DNA of 64,000 nt from Pedococcus sp. 5OH_020 (lineage in GTDB: Bacteria; Actinomycetota; Actinomycetes; Actinomycetales; Dermatophilaceae), in contig NZ_JAPYZV010000001.1 in assembly GCF_027812955.1 (NCBI RefSeq), positions 719,610 to 783,609 on the forward strand, written 5' to 3'. The notes beneath the pieces were generated by a model. The model had not been told where the DNA came from, ran no database searches, and was given only the letters and a program-made list of their open reading frames with translations. This document shows, piece by piece, positions 14,783-23,841 of this stretch; positions within the stretch are counted from its first letter, which is position 1; each line of letters opens with the position of its first letter. The position numbers and the translations under genes are program-made.

Positions 14783-16702
14783 ATGAGGGGGTCCGCGGTC
14801 CGGCGCCTGGGGGCAGGGGCGGCGCTCGGTCTGCTCGCTGCCCTGGCGCTGCTGTGGCCGGGCGCCGGCGGCGCTTGGGCGGCCGCCGACGACGACCTGG
14901 CCACCCGCTTCCACGTCGACCTGACAGTGAACCGGGACGGGTCGGTCGACGTGGCGGAGGACATCACCTGGCACTTCCCGGCCGGCGGGCAACGGCACGG
15001 CATCGAACGCTACGTGGTGGTCAGGACCGGGTGGCAGGGGCAGGAGGAGACCTACCGGGAGTACCCGATCAGCCACGTCTCGGCCAGCTCGCCGTCGGGG
15101 GCACCGGCCGACGTGTCGGTCACCGACGCCTCCGACGGCGCGTCCGTCCGGATCCGCGTCGGGCGCCCGGACCAGACGGTGTCGGGGACCCAGCAGTACG
15201 TCGTGCGCTACCACCTCGGCTCCCTCGTCAACGGGTTCCAGGACCACGCCGAGCTCTACTACAACCTGGTGGCCGCCAGCAACGAGAACCGGTACCAGGA
15301 CGTGAGCGCCACGGTGACCGGACCTGGACCTGTGGACCGGGCGCAGTGCTTCTACGGCGAGCAGGGGTCGACCGCCCGGTGCAGCGGCACGGCCGGGACC
15401 ACGGCCCGCTTCGAGGCTCCGGCGGTCCTCCCGAGGCAGGGAATGAGCATCCTCGCCTCCCTACCGGTGGGCGCGTTCGGCTCACTCGCGCCGGTGCTCC
15501 ACGAGGGCCAGGTCTCGCAGGACGGTGGGATCGTGACGACGCAGGGGTCCCGGGCGCTCGGCACGCTGGCCCTGGGTACAGGGATCACCCTGCCGCTCCT
15601 TGCCGCCGCGCTGATGGGCACCCTCGTCTACACCAGGGGGCGCGACGAGCAGTACGCCGGGCTCACGCCGGGCCTGCGCCCGGGGTCGGGGGAGCGGGCG
15701 CGGGTCGTGCGCGCCGGCAGCCCCGTGGTGGCCGTGCAGTTCACCCCGCCGCCCGGGGTGACTCCGGGGCTCGTCGGCACAGTGGTGGACGAGACCGCCA
15801 ACACCGTGGACGTGGCCGCCACCCTGGTCGACCTTGCGGCACGCGGATACCTGACGATCGAGGAGGTGCAGTCGGGGATCCTGCGGACCCGGGACTGGCG
15901 GCTCACCCAGGCCAGCCCTCCCGCCGACCGCACGAGCACCCCGCTGCTGCCGTACGAGCAGGCGCTGCTGGCGGGGGTCTTCGCCCCCGGCCCCTCCGTC
16001 GCCTTGTCGGAGCTCAAGAACCGCTTCAGACCGACCCTTTCGCGGGTGCAGTCCCTCATGTACGACGAGGTGACCCTGCGTGGGTGGTTCCGCCGCTCGC
16101 CACAGGCTCAGCGAGGCGCGTGGACTGCGCTGGGTGGCGCGCTCGTCGCTGTCCCGGTCTTCCTGGGTGTCTGGCTTGGCGGCCCCCTGAACCGCCTCGG
16201 CTCGGTGACGGCCTCTCCGGTCCCACCGGGCCTGGCGCTGCTCGCGGGGACGGCGCTCGCCGGCGCCATCGTGCTCGTCCTGGGTCGACGGATGGCCGCC
16301 CGCACGGCGGAGGGGAGCGCCGTCCTGGCCCAGGCGCAGGGCTTCCGTCAGTACCTGGTCACGGCAGAGGCGGCGCAGATCCGGTGGGAGGAGGCGCAGG
16401 ACATCTTCAGCCGATACCTGCCATACGCCATCGTGTTCGGCGTGGCGTCGCAGTGGGCCGCGACCTTCGAGAAGGTCGCCGAGGCGGCGGCGGCCGCAGG
16501 CCACGTCCTCACGCCACCGCTGTGGTACGTCGGTGGGGACTTCGGGTCGTTCGGCGGGCTGGCGTCGGGGATGGAGTCCTTCGCGACGACGGCCGGAGGG
16601 ACCTTCACGAGCACGCCCGGAGGGTCGGGCACCTCCGGCTTCTCCGGAGGCGGCGGCTTCTCCGGCGGTGGGGGTGGCGGCTCCTCGGGCGGCAGCTGGT
16701 AG
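14783..16702 (+). CDS. DUF2207 domain membrane protein
   Basis: A 639-residue protein with an N-terminal signal sequence (LGLLAALALLWPGAGGAWA), an extracytoplasmic DUF2207 beta-rich region (about 35-250, with DLTVNRDGSVDVAEDITW near its start), a transmembrane helix at ~270 (GTLALGTGITLPLLAAALM), a cytoplasmic middle part, two further helices near 450-495, and a C-terminal tail of Gly/Ser repeats ending SGGSW. Such tails are typical of the family. Function is unknown. ATG lies three bases after smpB and is probably cotranscribed with it. Confidence 0.85.
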   Translation: MRGSAVRRLGAGAALGLLAALALLWPGAGGAWAAADDDLATRFHVDLTVNRDGSVDVAEDITWHFPAGGQRHGIERYVVVRTGWQGQEETYREYPISHVSASSPSGAPADVSVTDASDGASVRIRVGRPDQTVSGTQQYVVRYHLGSLVNGFQDHAELYYNLVAASNENRYQDVSATVTGPGPVDRAQCFYGEQGSTARCSGTAGTTARFEAPAVLPRQGMSILASLPVGAFGSLAPVLHEGQVSQDGGIVTTQGSRALGTLALGTGITLPLLAAALMGTLVYTRGRDEQYAGLTPGLRPGSGERARVVRAGSPVVAVQFTPPPGVTPGLVGTVVDETANTVDVAATLVDLAARGYLTIEEVQSGILRTRDWRLTQASPPADRTSTPLLPYEQALLAGVFAPGPSVALSELKNRFRPTLSRVQSLMYDEVTLRGWFRRSPQAQRGAWTALGGALVAVPVFLGVWLGGPLNRLGSVTASPVPPGLALLAGTALAGAIVLVLGRRMAARTAEGSAVLAQAQGFRQYLVTAEAAQIRWEEAQDIFSRYLPYAIVFGVASQWAATFEKVAEAAAAAGHVLTPPLWYVGGDFGSFGGLASGMESFATTAGGTFTSTPGGSGTSGFSGGGGFSGGGGGGSSGGSW

Positions 16703-16882
16703 GACCGCTTCCTGGTAGGGCCTCATTCCTGGTAGGCCGGTACAGGCGACTGCCCCCCGCCCCTCAGTGTCGGCGGAGAGCAGTCGTCGGGAAGAGCAGC
16801 AGTCGTCAGGAAGCGCTCAGAGGTCGACGTTCCGTTTCCATCGGCAGTGTCGGTCCTCAGGGTCGCGCCTCAGGGTCGATCC
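16703..16882. repeat. Gene-free spacer with short degenerate direct repeats
   Basis: The spacer between the DUF2207 gene and csbD holds no gene. It contains runs of short direct repeats: CTGGTAGG three times between 16696 and 16738 (the first copy spans the DUF2207 stop), GCAGTCGTC followed by A/G-GGAAG twice near 16787-16815, and CCTCAGGGTCG twice near 16856-16880. They look like slippage products rather than binding sites. Confidence 0.5.
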
Positions 16883-17056
16883 TCAGTGGTCGAAGGCGTC
16901 CTTCACCTTCTCGCCCGCCTGCTTCACATCGGCCTTGCTCTGGTCCATCTTGCCCTCGGCCTCGAGGCCTTCGTCGTCGGTCACCTTGCCGGTGGCCTCC
17001 TTGGCCTTGCCCGCCATGTCGTCCTTGGCGTTGTCCATCTTGTCAGACAGTCCCAT
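16883..17056 (-). CDS. CsbD family stress protein
   Basis: A 57-residue, highly charged, Lys/Asp/Glu-rich protein starting MGLSDKMDNAKDD, with the family pattern KMDNAKDDMAGKAKEATGK and GLEAEGKMDQSKADVKQAGE. CsbD-like proteins are small, probably disordered and often induced by general stress; their activity is unknown. Start ATG 17056 is preceded by GAGGAGAC, and a perfect palindrome lies about 20 bases further upstream. An upstream extension to 91 residues is possible in frame but lacks family similarity. Confidence 0.85.
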   Translation of the reverse strand: MGLSDKMDNAKDDMAGKAKEATGKVTDDEGLEAEGKMDQSKADVKQAGEKVKDAFDH

Positions 17057-17076
17057 GTCGGTCTCCTCGGTGTGGG

Positions 17077-17093
17077 CGTGGGAACTTCCCACG
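17077..17093. promoter_or_regulatory. Palindrome upstream of csbD
   Basis: CGTGGGAA-C-TTCCCACG is a perfect 8+1+8 palindrome beginning 21 bases upstream of the csbD start. Its size fits a dimeric repressor or activator site in the leader or promoter. The protein that would bind is unknown. Confidence 0.4.
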
Positions 17094-17150
17094 GCGGCCA
17101 CTTCTTGACCGCGTTCTTCGACCGTAACCCCAAACGCCGCGGTGCGCAGG

Positions 17151-20100
17151 TCAGGCACCGAGCACGAGCAGGAGGTCCCCTCCTTCTACCTGCTGCTGGG
17201 AGCCGATGGCCAGACGCGTGACGACCCCAGCGACGGGGGCGGTGATCGCAGCCTCCATCTTCATCGCCTCGATGGTCGCGACGACGGCTCCGGCCTCGAC
17301 CGACGACCCCTCCTCGACGCCCAGGCTCACCACCCCCGCGAACGGTGCGGCGACCTGTCTCTTGTCGGCAGGGTCGGCCTTCTCCGCGGCCTTGACGTCG
17401 ACGGCCACCCGCTCGTCACGGACCTGGATGGGCCTTAGCTGCCCACCCATGGTGAACATGACCGTACGCAGGCCCCGGTCGTCGGGGTCGGAGACGGACT
17501 GGAGCCCGATCAGAAGGCGCTTGCCGGGCTCGAGGTCGATCTCGTGCTCGTGGCCCACCTCGATACCGTGCAGGAACTCGCGGGTGCCCAGGACGGCCAG
17601 GTCCGAGTACGCCTCCCGGGACTTCTCGAAGTCCTTCGTCGGCCCCGGGAAGAGCAGCCGGTTCAGCGTGGGCCGGGGTGCGGCCCGGAGCGCGTCGCGG
17701 TCCTCGCCGGAGAGCTCACCGACCGGCGGTCTGGGGTTGCGGCCCTGGAGCGCCTTGGAACGGAACGGCTCCGGCCAGCCCCCCGGCGGGTCGCCCAGCT
17801 CGCCGGACAGGAAACCGATCACCGAGTCGGGGATGTCGTACTTGGTGGGATCCGCCTCGAAGTCGTCCGGATCGGCGTTGGCGCCCACCAGCGCGAGGGC
17901 CAGGTCGCCCACCACCTTGCTGCTCGGCGTCACCTTGACGATGTTGCCCAGGATGCGGTTGGCCGCCGCATACGTGTCCTCCACCGCCTCGAACCTGTCT
18001 CCGAGGCCGAGGGCGATGGCCTGCTGGCGAAGGTTCGACAGCTGACCACCAGGAATCTCGTGCGTGTACACCCGACCTGTCGGCGACGGCAGCCCGGACT
18101 CGAACGGGAAGTACAGCTGACGCACTGCCTCCCAGTACGGCTCGAGGTCGCACACCGCTCGCAGGTCGAGGCCGGTGGCGCGGGGCGTCCCGTCCGTGGC
18201 CGCGACCAGCGCCGACATGGGCGGCTGGCTGGTGGTGCCCGACATGGCGGCGCTGGCGACATCCACCGCGTCGACCCCTGCCTCGATCGCGGCGAGGAGC
18301 GTCGCCAGCTGCCCGCCCGGTGTGTCGTGGGTGTGCAGGTGTACTGGCTGGTCGAACCGCTCGCGCAGAGCGGTCACGAGTGTCCGGGCGGCGGGTGCCC
18401 GCAGCAGCCCGGCCATGTCCTTGATGGCGATGACATGGGCGCCGGCCTCGGCGATCTGCTCGGCCAGGCGGAGGTAGTAGTCCAGGGTGTAGAGCTTCTC
18501 GCCGGGGCTGGTCAGGTCGCCGGTGTAGCAGAGCGCGACCTCGGCCACGGCGGTGCCGGTGGCCCGCACAGCGTCGATCGCGGGACGCATCTGGCTGACG
18601 TCGTTGAGCGCGTCGAAGATGCGGAAGATGTCGATCCCGGTGGCTGCCGCCTCGGTGACGAACGCGTCCGTCACCGCCGTCGGGTAAGGCGTGTACCCGA
18701 CCGTGTTCCGGCCACGCAGGAGCATCTGCAGGGGGAGGTTCGGCATCGCCTCACGGAGCCGGCTCAGCCGGTCCCAGGGGTCTTCGGAAAGGAACCGCAG
18801 CGCAACGTCGTACGTCGCTCCACCCCACGCCTCGACGCTCAGCAGCTCGGGCGTGAGCCGCGCGACGTGCGGCGCGACATGCATGAGGTCACGGGTGCGC
18901 AGCCGCGTCGCGAGCAGCGACTGGTGGGCATCCCGGAACGTCGTCTCGGTGACCGCTACAGGCTCCTGGGCGCGGAGCGCCTCAGCGAACGCCTGCGGCC
19001 CCATCCTGAGCAGACGGTCGCGCGCGCCGGGTGGCGGCGCACTGGACCGGTCGATGGCCGGCAGCTTCGAGCGTGGCGACACCCTGGTCCGCCCCGGTCC
19101 GTGCGGCTGGTTGACCGTCACCTCCGCGAGGTAGGTGAGCAGCTTGGTGCCACGGTCGGCGGAGATCCGAGCGGTACGCAGGTAGGGCCGCTCGTCGATG
19201 AACGAGGTGCTCAGCCGGCCGTCCTGGAAGTCCTGCTCCTCCAGCAGGGCCTGCAGGAACGGGATGTTGGTGGAGACGCCACGGATCCGGAACTCCGCCA
19301 GCGCGCGTCGCGCGCGTCGGACCGCTGTGGAGAAGTCGCGCCCCCGGCAGGTCAGCTTCACCAGCATGGAGTCGAAGTGCGCGCCGATCTCCGCGCCCAC
19401 GAACACGGTGCCGCCGTCCAGCCGCACCCCGGCTCCGCCGGCCGATCGGTACGTCGTGACGCGGCCGGTGTCCGGGCGGAACTCGTTGGCCGGGTCCTCC
19501 GTGGTGATCCGGCACTGCAGGGCCGCGCCGCGGATCCGCAGGGACTCCTGGGAGAGGCCGAGGTCGACGAGGGTCTCGCCGCTGGCGATGCGCAGCTGGG
19601 AGCTCACCAGGTCGACGTCCGTGATCTCCTCCGTCACCGTGTGCTCCACCTGGATCCGTGGGTTCATCTCGATGAACACATAACGGCCGTCAGGCGCCAG
19701 GAGGAACTCCACAGTCCCAGCGTTGACGTAGCCGATCTCCTTGGCGAAGGCCACCGCATGGGCGCACATCCGCTCGCGCAGGGCGGGGTCCAGGTTCGGA
19801 GCCGGCGCGATCTCCACCACCTTCTGGTGGCGTCGCTGCACGGAGCAGTCCCGTTCGAAGAGGTGGATGACGTTGCCCGCTGCATCAGCAAGGATCTGCA
19901 CCTCGATGTGCCGGGGGCTCACCACGGCCTCCTCGAGGAACACGGTGGGGTCGCCGAACGCCGACTCGGCCTCCCGCATGCACGCCTCCAGGGCGTCACG
20001 CAGGTCCTCACGGCGCTCCACCCGCCGCATCCCGCGACCTCCGCCGCCGGCCACCGCCTTGGCGAACACCGGGAAGCCGATCTCCTCGGCACCTGCGACG

Positions 20101-20531
20101 AGCTCTTCGAGGTCGGTGCTGGGCGCCGCGGAGCGCAGGGTCGGCAGCCCCGCCTGCTTGGCCGCGGCGATGGCGCGGGCCTTGTTGCCGGTCAGGTGGA
20201 GCACCGGGGCGGGGGGCCCCACGAAGGTCACCCCTGCCGCCGTGCACGCCTCGGCGAGATCGGGGTTCTCGGACAGGAAGCCGTAGCCCGGGTAGACGGC
20301 GTCGGCACCCGCCTCCACCGCGGTGCGCACGATGCCCGCAGGGTCGAGGTAGGCGCGCACCGGGTGTCCTGCGTGGCCGATCTGGTACGCCTCGTCGGCC
20401 TTCAGGACGTGCTCGGACTTGCGGTCCTCGTACGGGAAGACCGCGACCGTCTTGGCCCCCAGCTCGGTGGCGGCTCGAAAGGCGCGGACCGCGATCTCAC
20501 CGCGGTTGGCGACCAGTACCTTGCTGAACAC
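17151..20531 (-). CDS. pyc: Pyruvate carboxylase
   Basis: Biotin enzyme that carboxylates pyruvate to oxaloacetate, refilling the TCA cycle. The 1126-residue single chain has all parts: biotin carboxylase (1-450, with the ATP-grasp loop KAVAGGGGRGMRRV and EMNPRIQVEHTVTE), carboxyltransferase barrel (about 530-800, starting ETTFRDAHQSLLATR, zinc His pair in VHLHTHDTPGG), and a C-terminal biotinyl domain with the biotin Lys1091 in EAMKME. Start is GTG 20531, behind a strong AGGAGG. It is transcribed alone toward csbD. Confidence 0.97.
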   Translation of the reverse strand: MFSKVLVANRGEIAVRAFRAATELGAKTVAVFPYEDRKSEHVLKADEAYQIGHAGHPVRAYLDPAGIVRTAVEAGADAVYPGYGFLSENPDLAEACTAAGVTFVGPPAPVLHLTGNKARAIAAAKQAGLPTLRSAAPSTDLEELVAGAEEIGFPVFAKAVAGGGGRGMRRVERREDLRDALEACMREAESAFGDPTVFLEEAVVSPRHIEVQILADAAGNVIHLFERDCSVQRRHQKVVEIAPAPNLDPALRERMCAHAVAFAKEIGYVNAGTVEFLLAPDGRYVFIEMNPRIQVEHTVTEEITDVDLVSSQLRIASGETLVDLGLSQESLRIRGAALQCRITTEDPANEFRPDTGRVTTYRSAGGAGVRLDGGTVFVGAEIGAHFDSMLVKLTCRGRDFSTAVRRARRALAEFRIRGVSTNIPFLQALLEEQDFQDGRLSTSFIDERPYLRTARISADRGTKLLTYLAEVTVNQPHGPGRTRVSPRSKLPAIDRSSAPPPGARDRLLRMGPQAFAEALRAQEPVAVTETTFRDAHQSLLATRLRTRDLMHVAPHVARLTPELLSVEAWGGATYDVALRFLSEDPWDRLSRLREAMPNLPLQMLLRGRNTVGYTPYPTAVTDAFVTEAAATGIDIFRIFDALNDVSQMRPAIDAVRATGTAVAEVALCYTGDLTSPGEKLYTLDYYLRLAEQIAEAGAHVIAIKDMAGLLRAPAARTLVTALRERFDQPVHLHTHDTPGGQLATLLAAIEAGVDAVDVASAAMSGTTSQPPMSALVAATDGTPRATGLDLRAVCDLEPYWEAVRQLYFPFESGLPSPTGRVYTHEIPGGQLSNLRQQAIALGLGDRFEAVEDTYAAANRILGNIVKVTPSSKVVGDLALALVGANADPDDFEADPTKYDIPDSVIGFLSGELGDPPGGWPEPFRSKALQGRNPRPPVGELSGEDRDALRAAPRPTLNRLLFPGPTKDFEKSREAYSDLAVLGTREFLHGIEVGHEHEIDLEPGKRLLIGLQSVSDPDDRGLRTVMFTMGGQLRPIQVRDERVAVDVKAAEKADPADKRQVAAPFAGVVSLGVEEGSSVEAGAVVATIEAMKMEAAITAPVAGVVTRLAIGSQQQVEGGDLLLVLGA

Positions 20532-20658
20532 GGAGCCTCCTGGGGACGGCGCGCAGGTGCGGACACGTTGCGCGCCGATCCTAGTAAGTGCTCGGCCAGT
20601 GAGATAGCGCGACCGCTATGCGGACCACCCGACGCTCTGCCGGGCCCTCGCGGCGCCG

Positions 20659-21681
20659 TCAGAGTCGGATGACCATCTTTCCCGTGTTGCCACCGGCGAG
20701 GAGCTGGCGGAACCCCTCGACCGCAGACTCGATCCCGTCGACCGTCGTCTCCCGCCACGCGATGGCTCCGTCCGCGAGCCAGCCCGCCATCTCGCGCTCG
20801 AAGGCCGGGCGGAGGTCCGCGTGGTCCCCGACGATGAACCCGCGCAACGTCAGGCGCTTCCCGATCGCCAGCGCGAGGTTGCGGGGTCCGGGCTGCGGCT
20901 GCGTGGCGTTGTACGCCGAGATGGCCCCGCACAGCGCCACCCGGCCACCGCGACGAAGAGCTGTGAGGGCGGCCTCGAGATGGTCGCCGCCGACGTTGTC
21001 GAAGTAGACGTCGATACCCTCGGGCGCAACCTGCCGCAGACCTGTACCGATGGGGACCGACTTGTAGTCGACCACGGCGTCGAGGCCCGCCTCCTGCATC
21101 GCCCAGCGGACCTTGTCCGGGCCTCCGGCGCTGCCGACGACGAGCGAGGCGCCCTTGAGCCGGGCGATCTGCCCCACGAGCGAGCCGACGGCCCCAGCGG
21201 CCGCAGAGACGAAGACGGCGTCACCCTCGCGGAGCTCTGCGGTGCGCAGCAGCCCTGCGTACGCGGTGCGCCCCGTCATGCCGAGCACCCCGAGGAAGGC
21301 CGAGGGGGGAGCGAGGGCTGGGTCCACCGCTCGAGCGTGTCTCCCCGGCAGAACGGCATGCGTCCGCCAGCCGAACGGGTGCACGACGGTGTCGCCGACC
21401 TTCAGCGTCGTGCCTGTCTCGTCGCTCGCGCCGTCGCCCACTGCCTCGACAACGCCGACTGCGTCACCCGTCATGGGCTCGTCGAGGGCGAAGGGCGGCA
21501 CGTACGACTTCGCGTCGTTCATGCGTCCGCGCATGTAGGGGTCGACCGACAGGTACAGGTTGCGCACCAGGACCTCACCGTCGCCTGGCGCTGCGAGCTC
21601 CTCCTCGACCAGCCGGAAGTCCTCTGGCACTGGCTCCCCCCGAGGACGACGGAGGAGGTGCCATTGCGTGCTGGTGGTCAT
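20659..21681 (-). CDS. NADP-dependent MDR oxidoreductase (CurA/prostaglandin reductase type)
   Basis: A 340-residue medium-chain reductase of the zinc-independent alkenal/one reductase branch. N-terminal part: VRNLYLSVDPYMRGRM and DAVGVVEAVGD. Nucleotide-binding part: VFVSAAAGAVGSLVGQIARL, then the NADP-type segment VVGSAGGPDKVRW and VYFDNVGGDHLEAAL. No zinc-ligand cysteines. Such enzymes reduce the C=C bond of alpha,beta-unsaturated carbonyls or act as quinone reductases. Start ATG 21681 has AAAGG upstream; longer in-frame starts up to 21777 look unlikely. Confidence 0.88.
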   Translation of the reverse strand: MTTSTQWHLLRRPRGEPVPEDFRLVEEELAAPGDGEVLVRNLYLSVDPYMRGRMNDAKSYVPPFALDEPMTGDAVGVVEAVGDGASDETGTTLKVGDTVVHPFGWRTHAVLPGRHARAVDPALAPPSAFLGVLGMTGRTAYAGLLRTAELREGDAVFVSAAAGAVGSLVGQIARLKGASLVVGSAGGPDKVRWAMQEAGLDAVVDYKSVPIGTGLRQVAPEGIDVYFDNVGGDHLEAALTALRRGGRVALCGAISAYNATQPQPGPRNLALAIGKRLTLRGFIVGDHADLRPAFEREMAGWLADGAIAWRETTVDGIESAVEGFRQLLAGGNTGKMVIRL

Positions 21682-21763
21682 GGGATGCCTTTCGTGGGCC
21701 GGCGCCAAGCAGAGCGCCAGGCCGGGATCGGGAAATGATTCGGGTTCCGTCGGCGTTGGACGA

Positions 21764-21769
21764 TAGGCT
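21764..21769 (+). promoter_or_regulatory. Possible -10 element (TAGGCT) for ssrA
   Basis: TAGGCT lies about 40 bases before the mature 5' end of tmRNA. It would give a short 5' extension that RNase P removes. No firm -35 is recognised. Confidence 0.35.
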
Positions 21770-21808
21770 GGAGCCACAACTGAACAGCGTGTGTGTGAGC
21801 ACCCTCAT

Positions 21809-22175
21809 GGGGGTGATCGGTTTCGACATTGGTCGGTGATCCAGGGGAAGCGGGTCGAGGATGCCTGGTTATCTCGTTAACGCTCCTGGCAAAACAATAG
21901 GTGCCAATTCCAAGCGCACCGACTTCGCCCTCGCCGCCTGAGCGAGCCTCGAAGTCCGTCAGCCTGAGCTAGTTCTCGACTCAGTGTCTGGCGTCAGCTA
22001 GAGAACTTGCTGCGCAGTCATGTTGGGGGGCTGCGCGGGACTCTTACTCAACTGGGCCTGTCAGTGGACGTGTGCGCGCGAGCACTGGGGCCGAGAAGCT
22101 CCGTAGCGCACTGCACCCGGAGAAGTCCTGGTTTTCCGTCAGTGGACGCGGGTTCGATTCCCGCCACCTCCACCA
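21809..22175 (+). ncRNA. ssrA: tmRNA (ssrA)
   Basis: One-piece 367-nt transfer-messenger RNA. The acceptor stem is GGGGGTG (21809-21815) paired with CACCTCC (22165-22171), followed by encoded ACCA. The T arm GCGGGTTCGATTCCCGC is intact. The tag frame runs 21903-21941 and encodes ANSKRTDFALAA then TGA; with the tRNA-borne alanine the degradation tag is AANSKRTDFALAA. The 5' GATCGGTTTCGACA is diagnostic. A strong hairpin terminator follows 41 bases downstream. Works with SmpB to rescue stalled ribosomes. Confidence 0.97.
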
Positions 22176-22216
22176 TGTGTTCACACCGCGCTCCCCGCTG
22201 GGGGCAGCCTCAGCTG

Positions 22217-22251
22217 GCAGAGGGGCCCGGTCACGCACCGGGCCCCTCTGC
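22217..22251 (+). terminator. Hairpin terminator after ssrA
   Basis: GCAGAGGGGCCCGGT and its perfect complement form a 15-bp stem with a five-base loop (CACGC). There is no T tract, as is common in GC-rich actinobacteria. Confidence 0.75.
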
Positions 22252-22392
22252 ATGCCGGTGGTCGTCTGCTTCCGGGCCCTCTGCGTGCCGGGGCGCCCGC
22301 GGCACGCCGACGCCTGCTCCTTCGCTCCTGGTCGACTCCGGCATGGCTCCCGGGCTCGAGCGGCGTGGCTCGGCACTTGCGAGGATGGGCTC

Positions 22393-23211
22393 ATGTGGCT
22401 CCCCGACGACACCCCGGCCGAGCAGAAGATCGGTGGTCGCGACCTCACGCACTGGCGGTCCGGACCCGGCCGGTGGCTCGCCGCCCGCGCCGTCCGGCTG
22501 GGGTCATGGACGGCGGCCCACTGGGTGCTCCTCCTCACGGTGCTGGTCGGGGGCGGGCTGGCCGTGGCGCTCACCGCGGCGACGGCCGAGGTCTACGAGT
22601 CCGTCGTCGAGTCGGACGGCGTCGCCGGCCTCGACCAGCCGGTGCTCGACCGGGCTGTCGCTTGGCGCAGCCCAGGCCTGGACCACGGACTGACGCTGTT
22701 CACCGACGTGGGGGGACCGGTCGGGATGCCGATCCTCGCCCTGCTCGCCGTCGCTCTCATGACCGCGCTGTGGCGCTCCCGGACGCCCGCGGTCCTGCTC
22801 GTCATCGCCGCCGCCGGGTCGCTGGCCATGACGACGACCGGCAAGGCGCTCGTGGGAAGGGTGCGGCCACCGCACGACCTCGCCGTGGCACCGTACGAGT
22901 CCTCCCCGTCGTTCCCCAGTGGTCACACGCTCAACGCCACCGTGGTCACGGGGGTCGTGGTCTACCTCCTGCTCCGCCGGCTCGCCACGGCCTGGGCCAG
23001 GACGCTGACAGTCGTCCTGGGAGCGGCGTTCGTGGTGGCCATGGGGCTGAGCCGGGTGTTCCTGGGTCATCACTGGCTGACGGACGTGGTCGCCGGGTGG
23101 GCCCTCGGACTGGCGTGGGTTGCGGTGGTCGTGACGGCGCATCGGCTGTTCCTCACGGTGCGCCGCCACCAGGCGGTCCCGCGCGCAGTGCCCCCTGCAC
23201 CGGCTACGTGA
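22393..23211 (+). CDS. PAP2 family phosphatase
   Basis: A 272-residue membrane phosphatase of the PAP2 superfamily, which acts on lipid phosphates such as phosphatidic acid or undecaprenyl diphosphate. The three-part active site is complete: KALVGRVRPP (K-x6-RP), PSFPSGH and SRVFLGHHWLTDV (SR-x5-H-x3-D). Five or six transmembrane helices surround them. Start ATG 22393; the frame is open further up through the tmRNA but that part is non-coding. The stop codon overlaps the convergent neighbour by eight bases. Confidence 0.9.
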   Translation: MWLPDDTPAEQKIGGRDLTHWRSGPGRWLAARAVRLGSWTAAHWVLLLTVLVGGGLAVALTAATAEVYESVVESDGVAGLDQPVLDRAVAWRSPGLDHGLTLFTDVGGPVGMPILALLAVALMTALWRSRTPAVLLVIAAAGSLAMTTTGKALVGRVRPPHDLAVAPYESSPSFPSGHTLNATVVTGVVVYLLLRRLATAWARTLTVVLGAAFVVAMGLSRVFLGHHWLTDVVAGWALGLAWVAVVVTAHRLFLTVRRHQAVPRAVPPAPAT

Positions 23212-23827
23212 GATCCGCGACCCAGTGGTCGCCCTCCTCGTGGAAGCCCAGCCGCGCGTAGTACGGGTTCACCATGCCGGGGGGCGTGAGGATGCGGCGG
23301 ATCCCGCGGCCCCTGAACAGCCCGCTGCTGCGGTACACGAACTCGCCGGGCGCGAAGTCCCGGAACCGCGGGGTCACGTAGTCGAGCTCCACCTGGGCGA
23401 CCCCCTCACCCGCGTCACGCACGACCACCACCCCGACCGTCTCGTTGCCGCGCTCGACGAGGTAGGCGCTGCGCCCTGCTCCGAGGTCACGGACGTCGAA
23501 CCGGGGGAAGTGGCGGCGTATGTCGCCGGCCTGGACTTTGAGGAAGTGCCGCAGGTAGGACTCGTCCGCCCCCACCGCGACCACCTCGTAGACCTTCTCG
23601 TCACCCCGTTCGCGCAGCAGCCGCGCGATGAACCAGAGGTTGATGCCGACCAGGACAACGTTCATGGCGACCATCGGCCAGACGTGCAGCAGGGCGTTGA
23701 AGACGGTCAGGGTGCTGCTGGCGGTGAGGTTGAGCAGCCGGAAGCGCAGCACGCGCTGCTGGAGCAGCGAGAAGACGAGCAGACCCGAGCCGACCCAGCC
23801 GATCGCCTGGACGGACCAGGATGTCAT
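23204..23827 (-). CDS. Membrane protein with YgjV-like N-terminus and GNAT-like C-terminal domain
   Basis: A 207-residue protein. The first ~75 residues hold three membrane segments (QAIGWVGSGLLVFSLL, LNLTASSTLTVFNALLHV, MVAMNVVLVGINLWFIARLL), like YgjV/inner-membrane proteins. The rest is soluble and resembles an acetyltransferase fold: HFPRFDV, a beta hairpin SAYLVERGNETVGVVVV, and the terminal NPYYARLGFHEEGDHWV, which recalls the GNAT YxxxGF ending. No catalytic assignment is made. CACACT lies six bases before the ATG, a candidate leaderless promoter. Confidence 0.7.
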   Translation of the reverse strand: MTSWSVQAIGWVGSGLLVFSLLQQRVLRFRLLNLTASSTLTVFNALLHVWPMVAMNVVLVGINLWFIARLLRERGDEKVYEVVAVGADESYLRHFLKVQAGDIRRHFPRFDVRDLGAGRSAYLVERGNETVGVVVVRDAGEGVAQVELDYVTPRFRDFAPGEFVYRSSGLFRGRGIRRILTPPGMVNPYYARLGFHEEGDHWVADLT

Positions 23828-23841
23828 GCAGGCAGTGTGGC

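Noticed and set aside
17544..20672. 1042-codon plus-strand ORF opposite pyc
   Set aside because: Antisense shadow of pyruvate carboxylase; composition is that of reverse-complemented GC-rich coding DNA.
22007..22392. ORFs running through the tmRNA and its terminator into the PAP2 gene
   Set aside because: The region is the 3' half of ssrA and its hairpin; coding starts at 22393 where PAP2 similarity begins.
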